Shown here in pieces: positions 27,066 through 52,914 of a stretch of DNA of 64,000 nt. How positions within the stretch are numbered: the stretch's first letter is position 1; each line of letters opens with the position of its first letter. A program made the translations under genes and the position numbers. The DNA comes from Ciona savignyi (Eukaryota > Chordata > Ascidiacea > Phlebobranchia > Cionidae): the NCBI GenBank assembly GCA_000149265.1, contig CH001995.1:579947-643946 (forward strand). The letters run 5' to 3'. The notes beneath the pieces were generated by a model, which made no database searches, was not told where the DNA came from, and saw only the letters and a program-made list of their open reading frames with translations.

Positions 27066-28014
27066 AGCTCGGGCAACCCGACACGTACGCTTTTTTTGCT
27101 TTGTGCACGCTTCTTTAATCTGTTACTTTTCTTGTACAAGGTCGGAGCTGATAACATGGGAGAAGTGACATAGCAGAATGACCATGTTTTAAGTGGGATT
27201 ATGCTCGTTTAATAGCTAGGGCGCTATATGCAACCGAGGGTCCTGGATCGAATTCCATCTGTGAAAGGATTTTTTCTCTTACCGCTACGTTATGAACGAT
27301 ATTAATTGAACGAGCCGACTGAGGTATATACGAAGTCACGTCCTACGATTTCTATTATTATTTTATTATTTGTGTCTCGTATTGTGCAAAACTTGATCGC
27401 TAAGTGCCTTGCCCGCGGACACAACCAACTAATTCGCAGTTGACGATCTGACGAGATACCACTCAGCCAGATGGCTGTAGGGAAATTCAGTCCAATTTTC
27501 GGCTCAGCAATATTGCAAAAAATGATATTTCTGATTCCTGCCCGCTTATTACATGTAAATTACTGTCTCTCGATGACTTACTTATGTAAAGGCAACATTT
27601 AAGAACAACTGCGAATAATTTATTGTTTGTGTGATTGTTCCTACCGGGATTAGTCTTAAATCCGTATTGGGACCTTCACAAAGTTTTTATGAAGGTATTA
27701 CGATGAATTATAAACACAAGCGTTAAAACACAATATTACGCCTATACAAAAGGTAATCCAATTGATTACCGCAGGAAAGTACTTTTTCTTCTTCTTAACA
27801 GTATTAACATATATTATTATATCATGGTTCAAAATCGTATCTAAATGCAGAGCAGTTGTGTGCCAGGAGCGTTATCGCGCGAAACAGTCACAGATTAAGT
27901 CATTTCAAAGTGGACCCAGGAAAAACCTGACCACAGGACCCAAACCTGGCTTCGGTATCAAATATGAAGGGACATACCTTACTGCTTTGTTTTAAGTCGA
28001 CAGGGATGAGACTG

Positions 28015-28100
28015 CTATGAGACTGCCGGCTAGTTAGGTGTCTAGAAATCGGCATATGATTGGTGAGCGTTAACCATTCAGCCACACATCCATTGTCTTT
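28015..28100 (-). repeat. tRNA-Leu/Ser-like SINE head fragment
   Basis: On the minus strand it reads TGTGTGGCTGAATGGTTAACG, an A-box arrangement typical of tRNA-Leu/Ser, followed by CATATGCCGATTTCTAGACA. A related piece (GTGTGGCCGAATGGTTAGCA) lies on the minus strand at about 46846-46868. No complete cloverleaf can be formed, so these are repeat fragments and not tRNA genes. Confidence 0.45.
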
Positions 28101-28747
28101 TTTACCCGGCTTTCATTAAACGTTTTCTTAAAATCGGTATACGAATCGTCTGCATTAGCTTCTTTGGCACCATATACGCATGGAGTACTAATATATTAGA
28201 ATTCTATGTTACCACACAACCGTTCAGACACACACACCGGTTGTCCGGCTATAGGTGGATAAGTGGTAGCGTGCTGGGCAGGCGGCCGGAGGTTTTATGT
28301 TCGAAACAACCCGTTAGTATTCATCCACCGCCCGATAAATATGTCTTAATGCATTTCTGGATATAAATTCTAATTGATAATTTGAACTCCCTTTAACAAA
28401 AGTTAACGGACCAAATGCTGGTCTAATTGCAAGAAAACATCCAGGTTTATAATACTAATATTATTTCACAAAAGTTTGTATATTATGAAAGCTACAGATA
28501 ATATGCTTCTGATTAGATGCTTTGGCTACATCAGACAAATTTCATTGTGATATTATTATGTAAAATGTAATATTTTAAGTCATTTTTCATTAAAATTTTA
28601 CAATTTTTAAAACTCGCAAATAAATTGTAATCGCTTCGTAACTCATTCAAGCTTAATTTTGTTATCTTGAAAAAAAATCTTTATTGGAATTAAACATTAA
28701 TTAGGTCTTAAAAACCACATATTAAACAGTGTGGCCAAAAAGACCGT

Positions 28748-30247
28748 TTATTTTTTTAAAAACGAAACTGCTACTTTTTTATAAAACGAATAACCGCACC
28801 AGACACCAGCAACAGCTAATACACCTATAGTTAACAAAGTCTCTTTTACCATTCTTTGCATAATTGGACTAGTTGATATGTAATCTATCATTATGGACGC
28901 CGACTTATTGGCGTGAGGGAATGGTTTGTCAGGAACTTCTTCACCAATAAATTCACACAGTGGACTCCAGCCGTTTTTCAGGTTAAACAGCAATAGCTTT
29001 TCTTTTGGGACATTCTGTTTAAAAATAGCATCACTGTTAAAATTCACATGATTTAGTCTTGGCTTATATATATATATATTGTAATAGTGGACCAAGAATT
29101 GCACCAGCTTTGGAATGTTCATGTATTAGAATGTGCAGTTTTGATAAGTCGACTGTGTTTTGAAGTGCCTGGCCAACTGAGGAAATTTCTAGCTAACACA
29201 CCTTTTTATACATAAGAAATGTAAATAGTAAAATATAAAAAAACAAAACCACCTTAATAACGTTTGCATTATGTTCGTGATAAATTTTCGTCATCGCTGA
29301 TGAAGAGAGCTCATATTTCGACCATGGCCATTTTCTCCAAGCGGCATTTGTAATCTTAACTACGTACAAATTAAGTATTCAAAGTCCATAATAAGTCCCG
29401 CATAACACTGACACAACGTACCGGCCATGTTACAATAATGGAAATATTTCCAACCAGAATAAGAAAGAGTTTGGATTGCGATTAATATTGGGTCAGATGC
29501 TTCGCTGTGCAGTTCATGTTGCATGCTTTTAAGCCACGTGCTTTCTTCTCTTACCATTAAAATCACCTGATTAAACACAATACAAAGTTTAATTGATATA
29601 AACGGAGTCGACTGGGCTGCAAGTCTCTCGATCGATTACTTTTATTTGTACATATAGAATTGTACAGGCGACTTTGCATCAACCTAATGGATGGCTGAAT
29701 TAAACAATAACTACAGCAATGACTCTTCATTGTAGGACTGCAACACACATCACCCGACCATGGGCACGTATTACTCAACTGAAGCTAGTGTAGGTTATTA
29801 CAGAGTTGGACTAGTAATCCGAAATGGACACATGGTATTCTGACAAAAGCCCAAGTGTCAACGTGCCCCTTTCCAAACGGCTAAACATGAGTGTCCAATA
29901 TATTGTACGATTAACCTATTATTTTTTATATTCCATTTGCTAAAAAACGCGGTAGCGACAATTAGTGTACTCCCCAAAAAATAAATATAAAGCACCTTTG
30001 CATCAGGAAAAGCTTCTAATACTTTATCCCAGTACAGAAATGATGGCGTATCAATGACGGCGTCAACACCTTCGTACATCCTTTTAAAGTCCGCCACGGT
30101 AGCTCCAGTCTCTACTATTCTCTTCCAATCCTCACTGTGATACCAAAAATGCTCCATCCAATCGTAAACATTGTATCCGAAGTTTTGAAGCGCCTCATTT
30201 ATAGATTTTGTACCAGTTTTACAAAAACTTGCTACGATCACTTTCAT
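28748..30247 (-). CDS. Sulfotransferase family (Sulfotransfer_4-type) protein, C-terminally anchored
   Basis: Four exons: 30247-29996, 29566-29422, 29359-29253, 29014-28748; 256 aa. The N-terminus starts MKVIVASFCKTGTKSINEAL, whose CKTGTKS is the 5'-phosphosulfate (PAPS-binding) loop position. Further family landmarks are YDWMEHFWYH, YEGVDAVIDTP, LEAFPDAK, ILMVREESTW, YHEHNANV and VPKEKLLLFNLKNGWSPLC, followed by VPDKPFPHAN. A hydrophobic stretch near the end (TLLTIGVLAVAGVWCGYSFY) and a Lys-containing tail suggest a C-terminal transmembrane anchor. The intron 29421-29360 is only 62 nt; reading straight through it gives a stop, and splicing to the TAG at 29362-29360 restores frame. The family resembles PAPS-dependent sulfotransferases, but substrate and activity are not established. 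The stop codon lies inside an AATAAA on the minus strand (28752-28747). Confidence 0.85.
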
Positions 30248-32467
30248 GATTGATATATTGTCCTTTGGTTTAGAACGAACTCGTCGAAATGTTCGCTATA
30301 AACTGGTCAATCATTAAGCAAAATGATACTTTAGCCGCTGTTGTGCTTCTGTGTTTACATTGCACTTAAAATATCGGACATCGCATATATAATAAGTAAA
30401 GTTACGACTGAATGCGCATCGTCTTAACAATTTTTTATACACGTCACACATTTTGAAGTAGAAGGGTCAAAATAACATATTTGGTCTTTCGAACGTGAAT
30501 AAACTTAATCAAACTATCTATTGATTGTGCTGTTATGTTAAATTATCCAGAAAGTCCATTTGGGAGGGTTAACTCATTTCCAGAGCGCCACACCGTCAAC
30601 AAAAAGGACCAAAACCATTCGGTCGCCTGTCTGTCGTGTGTTCAAATAAACTCTTAATGGATGTTGCTGGCTCCAACGTGGTATAATGTGAAAAGATATA
30701 TTCAAAACATCCCAAAAACGTAGGATGTGTGGTCGGAAAATTGCTGCGAATGAGTTCAACGTCACGATGAGGATATAGTTAAGAATGTTACATAACAACC
30801 GAAAACAATTAGTTAAATTTTATGAAGACCCAGAACACAACTTATTCTGATGGGTTCAGTAGGTATAAGATGGTCGTCAGTTCACTTTTGCAATTTCATG
30901 ATATAAGTTTCAAAACGCAACAACAAACATTTCAGAACAAAGATGCATGTACCAAAGTTAAACAATAATAAGTGATAAAGACACGGCGTTCTAATCATGA
31001 AATAATGATGCTGGAAAATGTGGAAGAATCATACAAAAATGTGTAAGAATAAACTATAAAATTTGGAGTCCGGTGGAAAAACAACTGAGGTTTGTCACCT
31101 TAACACCATAAAGTACAACAAAAACATCACAACAATTTCAATAGCTTTACCGTGACATACTCCAATTTAAATATTGAAATGCCATTTTAAATAAACAGAT
31201 CTTTACTGTAAAAATAAGTATTTGACACTAAGGATAGGATGTAATATTTATGTTTACCCCAGGCGGGAACGCGGGGTTAAAACACGGCAATTGTGAGATC
31301 ACCTTGCGCTCACCGTCGGTTTAACGCAGATATTGCAGTGCGTTGTGGATAAATCAGACTTTTCTTTAATTTAGTAGATCCCATCGTTACATTGGGTTCA
31401 TGCAATGTCAGTCAAGTGCCTTGCTCAAGAACATAACTGTCTTAGTGGCGAACAGTTATGAATCTACATTCTACAACCTTTCGGTTGAAAGGCGTCGTAC
31501 TAAACCGTCAATGCAATCGTTCAGACATTTGCTGCAAATAGTCTTGCCCATAAGTTTACCAATAATGTAACATCATCAATAAAGCAATGCCGTTTTTACC
31601 TTCCCGGTTAGATCACAAGAATATGTGGTGTTTCCGGCCCAGCACAGCCTAGACTTAAACTGCTACTTTCAACTTTGATCGATATATTTGTTTTATGCGC
31701 GCCTTAACTTAAAAATACTTCTTAAAACCAATTATATAGTCCTACTTTTTCGGATATGCATAAATATCTAAAAAAAGTCGAAACGATCACGCATTTAGTG
31801 TATTGTATCTCTATCGGTGTACAATAATTTCTTAATTACTTTAATCTTGGCTTAAAAACTTAATAAAATTACAAATCTTAATGAGCTACCCAAATCACTT
31901 ATCCAGAGACATTTCACACCGAAAAACATATATTTTCACGCATTAACACAACACAACGACCTCAGCTGTCCTTGTCAAGGTGTTGAGACGACTTGATTTA
32001 TAAAGTGCAGACTAATCCAGGTGATTATGGAAGGGAAAGTGTGAATTCCGCATTCATATATAAATCACGACCTGTGGACCATCTTACCAATCCGATAGCG
32101 GATTTTCAATTTCATTGTATTTGTTTTTTTTTATAATGATTAGACAGTAAAGCTTGATTTACGCGAAGTAGATATGAACTACATATAGTTTATTTGTTTA
32201 ATTTAAAAAAATATATTGTTGATAAAACTAGGTATGTAATTTACGTAATATACATATGTACCTCGATAGTTGTAGTTGTCAATGTAAAGTCTGTGTGAAA
32301 CTTTAAAAATGTGGTATTTGCCGTACTCATATTAGATTAAAGGCAACCTTTATTTCGGCCTTTGCCCGGTATCCATAAAATACTAAAGTATCATTAAGAA
32401 CAATATATTATTTCGGTTTATTCAAAGCACAGGTTTGTTTAGATCGTTTAATCTCTACAACGTCAAG
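30248..32467. other. Spacer and probable 5' regulatory region of myosin
   Basis: Holds a SINE (31250-31535) and AT-rich single-copy sequence. Any muscle promoter should lie here. A TTTGTTTAG acceptor-like site just upstream of the myosin ATG (ending 32440) suggests an upstream non-coding exon or spliced leader addition. A 74-aa minus ORF at 30574-30798 resembles nothing I recognise. Confidence 0.5.
31250..31535 (-). mobile_element. tRNA-derived SINE, near full length
   Basis: From ATGTTTACCCCAGGCGGGAA through CCTTGCTCAAGAACATAACT to the head at about 31530 (GTCAATGCAATCGTTCAGAC), in the spacer upstream of myosin. Confidence 0.82.
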
Positions 32468-45991
<13,524 letters not shown>

Positions 45992-46400
45992 GGTTAGTCT
46001 TGTTCTCAATATTGTTTAATACATCAATTTTTAAATGTATTTTTTGTATTCGATTTTTTCGATGATTTTTAAACATATTTTGTCTATTGAAAATGAAGTA
46101 ATATAATATTCCGAAACCTCTGAATATGAAATGTACAAATTTCCGGTGTGTCTTTTAGCTTAGACCTTCATATCATTACATGCATTCTGAACCTCTGTAA
46201 TAATACAGTGTATTAAAGTGTGTTCATAGGCATATTGCAAAAAATTCTATCTAAAAGTTATTTGATATAAATATAACTTCTTTAAAATAATTATTTTTAC
46301 GTTTCACAGAGCTTCTGTTTGACAAACCACGAAACGGATTTTCAGATGAATTTTAATAAAACAAATGTGAATTACTTTCAAATAAATAAACTGCAGAATA
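45992..46400 (+). other. Myosin 3' UTR with a likely intron and poly(A) signal
   Basis: The TAA stop ends at 45991 and is followed by G then GTTAGT, a donor at 45993. A good acceptor, a pyrimidine-rich run ending TTTCACAG, occurs at 46309, giving a 3' UTR exon from 46310. AATAAATAAA at 46381-46390 is a strong double poly(A) signal. The intron sits one base after the stop, too close to be expected to trigger nonsense-mediated decay. Without the splice, the UTR would simply be about 400 nt. Confidence 0.6.
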
Positions 46401-47331
46401 ACTTTGGTTTTGTGTTATTTGAATTAAAGGACAGGGGGTTATTTTACGCAATATGGGAGACCTTGACAACATTTCAAACTGACATTGTTAGCTGTTGTTG
46501 ATGCCATTACACCGCGTTTACACTATAGGTGTTTTAGACCTGTTTATTTGGAATATACTGCCGCATGCAAACTAACCTCGTTGGGAAGCGGGCTGCTGGA
46601 AATCAGCACAGGTAACGATTTTTAGTACCTTAAACTCAATTTCGAGTTTGGACCTGCTTTTGAAGCCATGTCGATAAGATTCGGCAAATCAGTCACTTAA
46701 ATGTGCTGGCGGCGGTTTGTCACTAATCGCTTTATTTCCGCATAAAGGCGTATTTGATTAAAAATGTCTTCAGCTGGAGCCGCGCTTATTACGTCTTACC
46801 TTTTATGTTAGTCGATTTTTGTTTACAAATCGTATATATATCGGTCGTGCTAACCATTCGGCCACACAATCGTACGATTTTTTTAATCTATCGCCGTGAA
46901 TGGGAAACACAAGGGACAATTTCTCGGACAATCGTCAGATTACCTCGCGAGTCCTGTCGGCATTCCAGTGTATTGTACATGGTAACTACTTTTTCTCAGT
47001 TACAATACTCGTTTATCAATTGAGGCTCTAAGCAAAGACATGCCGTCTGGTAGCCAGCGGGTGTTTCTGATCTACAGACATTCAGCTGCCTGCAAACCGC
47101 CCATGCACTTAGCGATTAAGCTATCAGGCAATACTGGCTTATCATGGATTCCCATATTACGAATATCGTGCTGTTTATAGTGAAATAGCCCGAGGCAATT
47201 TAACAAAATTACCAAGACAACAAGCAGGAATGCTTTTTACCATAATATTTCATATTTAAGCGAGACTAAACGTCCTAATTGGTTCAAACTAATTTATTTT
47301 GGCATTGTAGAATATTGTTAAAAAATAAGTG
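46401..47331. other. Spacer between myosin and CLCA-related gene
   Basis: Contains the diverged SINE and tRNA-like fragment described separately. I see no gene. Confidence 0.55.
46875..47145 (-). mobile_element. tRNA-derived SINE, diverged
   Basis: The CGCCGTGAATGGGAAACAC end and ACAATCGTCAGATTACCTCG are clear; the head half (46990-47145) is poorly conserved. It lies between myosin and the CLCA-related gene. Confidence 0.6.
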
Positions 47332-50300
47332 ATGAGGCTATTGTTAGTTGCTTGTTTTCTAAGTGTTTGGATTGTCACATGTCAATCCGCTAAACGTCGG
47401 AACAAGGTATGTTTAGTTGTATGAATAAATAAAATTGTCTTGATCGTGGGCTAAACATATATGAAATATTGAGTACATTAAGAATACTGTAATAAAGTAT
47501 ATTGAATTAAATTCTTGTATGTAATATATGGAAATGCTCGAAGCTATTATTATATACAAGCTACTCACAAACAGGTCGGAGAGACACGCAATCGAAGAGA
47601 AATATTATCCGGTCTTCCAGTGCGTTTGGGTCAGTTAAGTAGAGAAGGTAAATTAAACATAATTTTTATTTAAAAACATTAAATCCAATATACAGTCGGC
47701 CGTTTGACGCAATCGGTAAGAGCTGCTTTAATCCATTTACAAAAATATAACTTAATTAAACACTGTTTTATGAAAAATTGAAAAGAATAAGATAATTTAG
47801 GAAATTTGTGACATCATAAAAACGTAATTAAAACCAGTACTCTTTTCAACTTTTAAATGTCTATTAGTGTTTATGTATTTTTTCATAAATTGTGCACTTT
47901 TGATCTACTATATCCAGAAAGTTATGTTCCATATTTTGGTAAGCTCTCCCCCTTTAGTTATCTATAGGCAACTGCAGGTGGTGGAAAACCTTTTCAGCAC
48001 TTGTTTACGATTATCTGCCCGAATCCTTCAAAAAAGTAGGAATACACTACAAAACATGATATCTAGGCGTGACTGTGGACCAATTTGTAGACACGATAAC
48101 CTTTGTAACTCACCTTATCTGTCAAAACCGCTATATGTAAAGCCATATTTATTTGGTTATTACACTGGCCCACACTGGAGCCAATAAGTTTGCAAAGACT
48201 TATCTATAACCGGAGCTAATTAATAATCTGTATATCAATAACATGGTTTATGTTTCTAGGAACACTTCAAGTATTCACAACACCCCCTCCTCCTTCCCCC
48301 ATGACCAACCCTCCACCGAATTTACATCCAATGCAGTTCACACGTGTTGTGAACCATGGAAATACCGCTGTGATCAGGTATAATCATGATCTTCGAATTC
48401 CTATAAATTTAAATGTTAGGGGGGGGGGCAAAGGCTACGAATAATAGTGGGGTCTATCCGGTTTTGATAGATAAAAAAGTGCGAATGCAATCGATTACTT
48501 TACTATAACATATAATAGACAATTTGAGACGGTATTAAAATTTTACAAATGGGTGAAAAGGTGCAAGTTATAACTCTTTTTTAGGTTTGGACCACGGCCG
48601 ACAAATCTGAAACGAATCGAGGATTTTGTCGCGGAATCCCTTGCTAACAGATATATTCAGGTGACGTTTACCTCACCAGGAAGAGATCCGAATACAGGTG
48701 AGAATAGTATGATATCGTCGCAACTATTCGTCCCACACCTTTTATCTCTTCAGATCGTCGGTATCAGATATGCTACACATTCGACTCGCGAGATGCGTTA
48801 ACCACCAATTTCACAAATATGTGCATAGAAAATCTTCCAATGCCAAAGCTGGCCAATAGCACAGAATCGTTTCGTTTTTTGCTTCCTGACTCTACTGGAC
48901 CGAGAGAGCTATTCAGGTATAAATGGAAAAAATGACTATATGACTGTGTTTTTTCTCGTTTTAATTTATCCGTGCGAAGAGATAATATGTTCTCTAGTAG
49001 TACAGGTAAAGTGAACCAAAAAATCATATGCATGTAACAAAAGTAAGTTTTTCTGAGCAGAACATTCTTGGCGATTCGTATGGTCGACAACTCGTCCAAG
49101 ACCTCACCACTCTCTGACATTGTTTCTATTGACCACACACCTTATCGTGAAACAACCGTTTCAACAACTAAACCGATAACAACAACTACACAATTGAATG
49201 AAACTACAACCACTGTTGAGAGATTTCCTACTAGTCCAATAAGATTAGCAACAACTGTAGGTAAATTACCAATCACCCTAAATATCTTTATATAATAGAA
49301 TTGTCGATAGGGTCTATATTTTTTTTATATATAGATACGACCACAACCAGTGTTACGGAAAGTACAACAACATCTCAACCGCAGCAAAGTACAAGGTAAA
49401 CATTTTTTACAATTTAAAATGTGAAGAGAGTTTTTAAAATGACTCGATTGTTATTAAAGGCCAATCGTGGACATCATTCCCCCAAGCCGAATCACCAACT
49501 TTGCCGCCGTAAAATACCTGGTCAGGGGAGGAACACAATTAATAAGAGTAAAATTTGCATCTCCTGGAAACAACGGTCATTTTGGAAGGGGTAAATACTG
49601 CCAGTAGTGTAGAAATAAAAAAGGGAGTTATGTTTTATTCCGGTAAATTAAAAACGTTAAGAGTTTTTAACAATGCAATCATCATATTTTATCCTTGGGT
49701 AAGGCACTTTACGGACATTGCCAGAACTCAGCGGCTTAATGGATTCTACTAAATTAAAGGATTATTTCAATTACACAACACACTGCGTGACGTGATCTTA
49801 CGATTGCTCCTGTGTTAACCTCCTTGTTTTTTTCTTTCACGGGGATAAACATGAATATCCTATCCTATTCTATTTTATCCTTTTGCGCCCACTGGTGGGT
49901 GGCTCCCAAAATGTTGCCGATTTCGTTAGCAAATGTGTGTCTGGTAATTTCTGTTTCTAATAAAATAAATGCAGGCAATATCTTATAGTAGTACTTCTTT
50001 AATCAGCTTCCCGCTACTTGATATGCTACTCATGGGGAAGTTCTCATCGGCTACAATTCAATTTCTTACGAAATTGCATTCCCAATCTTCCGAGACCGAA
50101 ATACTCTGGCCAATCAGAAGATTTTACTTTCCCGGCGCCAACTGCCAATCGTCGCAGCCGGTGATTTGAACTGTCTTAAAATTTTACATCTTCACTTAAA
50201 TATATGTTCTGCTCGGATAATATTTGTCCACTGACTACCACTTAGATTGATTGCATTGTCATCAGATTGCAGTAGTTTTTATGCATGTAATGAATTTGTC

Positions 50301-51745
50301 GCACAGAATATTGTACATGGCGATAAAGGCAATGGACGAGTTATCCAACATCGCACCCACCTCAAATATTGTTATGATCATGTATCAACGAAGAACAACT
50401 TCAACATCTAGTAAGCTGTTTGTGATTATATTACAGCAGCGTTGGCTCAACTTGAAATGTCCGGCTGCGATATACCTATCTATTCTATCGATAAAACAAC
50501 AACATTTGAATATTTTCGGTATGTACATTTTGGTACCCCCGTTTAAGTCCTTCGTTAATATTTTAATATATATCAGTTCTACAGATAGATCTGGTAGTAA
50601 CACTACCCGAATTTTACCAGGAACCGGATGTAAGGAATGCAACGGTGTTAGAAGTCTCGAAGAATGCGATCGTCGAGGGACCGTTAAAACTTGCCAACGA
50701 CAGGTTACAATAATTTACAGAAAAACGTTGAACGTTCAGTGATAATACCATATTGTGATTCGGGTGTTTGTATACTATACATATATTTATATATTAAGAG
50801 TTATGGGTTCTTCCAAGAACATGTTTATTATACTTGTTTTCCTTTTTTCTCCGTCACGCTCCTGACAGGCATATCATGTCGCCTGACAGGCATATCATGA
50901 AATCTAGAGAAATTCCCATGAGACGTTTAAACCCAAAACGGTATTTTTTTCTAATAAATAGCTTTTTTGGGCATAGTGCTTGGACGGCTGCTCTAATTTT
51001 GATCAAATTTGGTAAAATGTCGGACCGTTAACCACTCTCTGCCAATTAAAAGAAAGAAAACACGCCACATCGCACTGACATCTCTAACAAGAAGTCGTCA
51101 AATCGGATTAAAACTTTAAGAGTTGTTAGATAACGATATGTAAAAACAGAAACTTATGTAGTAAACTTTCATTATTATTTTTTAGTGTGTGCATTTTAAA
51201 GATTAAAATATGTTTCGTAGGACGTATGTTCAATGGAGGTTAGAATTAATGGAGGTCGACGCACCATTTCTGTATTTTGTAAGCAGAAGCAAGCGTGCAA
51301 AAACGAACTACGACAGGTAAAAAAATAAATGTAGCCATAGGTTGCCTACAAAATTGTGTCTACAAAATAGTTATTATAATTCGGTGTATCTTGATTAGAC
51401 ATGAACGGGTGTGTGGCTTAGTGATTACGGCTACCGATCGGTCATATACAAAATTATAATCGGTAAAAAAGAAAACATCTTAATTAGACATATTTAATTT
51501 TAAATTTCCCGTTAGCCCTTTTATATGCTGTCGGATATATTATTATTATTATCCAATAGGTTACTTCATTTGCAGCATGTGGTCACTTAAAAACTGAACG
51601 ACCATTTCAACCATTTTTTTTATTTCAGAACAATCAGCAATGCAGGCGAAACATGCAGAACAAAACATGTCGTTGCTGCTGTGAAAAACCAAGTTGTAAA
51701 GCTAGCAACTTTACGTGCATAACAACGTATAACAATTTCCAATAA
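47332..51745 (+). CDS. Secreted CLCA-related protein: two FN3-like modules, Thr-rich linker, LU-like tail
   Basis: 13 exons: 47332-47406, 47575-47647, 48260-48377, 48585-48697, 48754-48916, 49061-49260, 49335-49395, 49460-49590, 50007-50160, 50307-50410, 50585-50703, 51221-51316, 51629-51745; 507 aa, phases consistent. The N-terminus (MRLLLVACFLSVWIVTCQS) is a clear signal peptide, followed by a basic, Pro-rich stretch (TTPPPPSPMTNPPP). Two modules then resemble the CLCA C-terminal FN3-like domain: LKRIEDFVA, VTFTSPG, YQICYTFD, FLAIRMVDN; and SRITNFAAV, VKFASPG, YLICYSW, MAIKAMDEL. Between them lies a Thr-rich, mucin-like linker (TTVSTTKPITTTT). The last three exons encode a Cys-rich domain (CKEC, EEC, KTC, DVC, VFC, QAC, QQC, TCRCCC) of Ly6/uPAR layout without a clear GPI signal. 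No metalloprotease or VWA domain is present. Function is unknown; extracellular location is inferred. AATAAA at 51741-51746 overlaps the stop. Confidence 0.8.
49690..49872 (+). mobile_element. tRNA-derived SINE, 5'-truncated
   Basis: Starts within the body (TTGGGTAAGGCACTTTACGG) and runs to CACGGGGATAAACATGAATA and CTATCC repeats. It sits in the intron 49591-50006 of the CLCA-related gene. Confidence 0.82.
50840..51130 (-). repeat. Inverted dispersed copy of the myosin intron 32 repeat unit
   Basis: Lies in the intron 50704-51220 of the CLCA-related gene. Read on the minus strand, 50941-51030 matches the intron 32 unit near 42890-42960: ACATTTTACCAAAT, AAAATTAGAGCAGCCGT, AAGC(A/G)CTATG(G/C)CC. 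The GGGAATTT-like core (about 50907-50917) and a duplicated CTGACAGGCATATCATG also fit the unit. It shows the 340-bp unit is a mobile or dispersed family and not only a local expansion. Confidence 0.75.
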
Positions 51746-51746
51746 A

Positions 51747-52914
51747 GCTGGTTGTTCGGAAATCCGGACAGTCCAACAATAACTGACTGTATTTGTTAAT
51801 GAATGTATAGAATATTCATAATCTATCTCTCTGAATTGGTAAATACAAATTGTGATATTTGTTGTGGGGAAGTTGTAGGAAAATCGTCAGATTTCCTTGC
51901 GTCCTCAGTAGAAGCTTTTGCAGTGCGGCGTATATGATTAAGACTGCGACGTATAAGATGTGGCGTATAAGATTAATGCTTTAGTTCTCGTAGAACTTAT
52001 TAATCCAGTGAGTTTAGTCGCTGCCCACAAAGTGCCTCGTCTATGCGAGCAACCAATCATTCTGTTCCCTGTTGGCGCCTACGTTCTTACCGATTAAGCT
52101 ATATCCGGAATGTTGGGTAGTTGCACCCTAAGGAAAATTGGGAAAAAATTAAATACTTTGTAATATAGTAACATTCTACCCTAAAAACATTACACTTTCT
52201 GAATAAGTAAAGTTTAGAAATCTATTACAATTTTAAAATGAAAACCTTGAGATTGAGATGTTTTAGATTATTGCTTCTCTAGAATTATCTCAATTAAATG
52301 TTATGTTTGATGTCACAACATATTAAATCAAAATAAATAATTTGCGTTGGAAATATCTATCGCGGTCTGTTAAGCATATAAACTGGTATTTCCATCTGGA
52401 AGAAATACATTCAGTTTATATTTAATGTGTTGAATAATGGTTATTAATATGTTTTACATACTCGTTGTTTTGTTGGGGCAAATGTTTTGATAAAGTAACT
52501 ATATAAAGTTGTCCTATATTTTAATTAAAAGGCTTTACATAATTACAGATTTTAAAAAAATGCAACCGTTTGTAATTAAGAAATGGCAAATAATATTTTT
52601 CTTATCGTACACTTTGACCACGAAAATGGTTTACTTGGTAATGATCGGTCGTGTGATATTGGTTTTTCTTCCGTTTTACTAAATGCTATTAAATGGCCTT
52701 CGGCGACCAGGGACCTTTTGAAATAGCATAACAAGTTGCTGTGTAATTAGCGTCAGCTTCCTTGTATTATGGTTAAAGTGGTAATAGAAAACGTCAAGCT
52801 GGGGATAATTTATGATTGTTGTTGAATGTTTTGCCGAATAAATATCACCAAAGCATAGTTTTTTAGTCTAAGGTTTCCATTTATAAAACAACATGGATTG
52901 ACAGATAGATAGGC
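51747..52914. other. Spacer between the two CLCA-type genes
   Basis: Holds a degenerate SINE (51870-52110) and AT-rich DNA. A TATAAA at 52882-52887 is only 28 bp before the CLCA start codon, so transcription from it would leave almost no leader unless the start lies further upstream or a leader is trans-spliced. Confidence 0.5.
51870..52110 (-). mobile_element. tRNA-derived SINE, degenerate
   Basis: Recognisable from GGAAAATCGTCAGATTTCC, GCAGTGCGGCGTATATGATT, and AACTTATTAATCCAGTGAG to GATTAAGCTA; minus orientation, in the spacer between the two CLCA-type genes. It contains a short duplicated GTATAAGA block. Confidence 0.65.

Larger units (their letters stand above)
26546..28747. other. Intergenic spacer, repeat-rich
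   Basis: Contains one SINE (26880-27065), short SINE pieces near 27400-27440, and tRNA-like fragments at 28015-28100 and about 28245-28315 (TGGATAAGTGGTAGCG with GTTCGAAAC downstream). I see no supported gene; ORFs here are short and unlike known families. Confidence 0.55.

Noticed and set aside
27762..27995. 77-aa plus ORF with hydrophobic start
   Set aside because: Isolated, no recognisable domain, no splice partners, in a repeat-rich spacer.
28245..28315. Possible tRNA gene
   Set aside because: A- and B-box-like strings are present but no acceptor stem or cloverleaf can be drawn; more likely a SINE fragment.
30574..30798. 74-aa minus-strand ORF
   Set aside because: No family resemblance and no partner exons could be found.
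49969..50169. 66-aa ORF in the CLCA-related gene
   Set aside because: Wrong frame; the module YLICYSW needs the acceptor at 50006 and a different frame.
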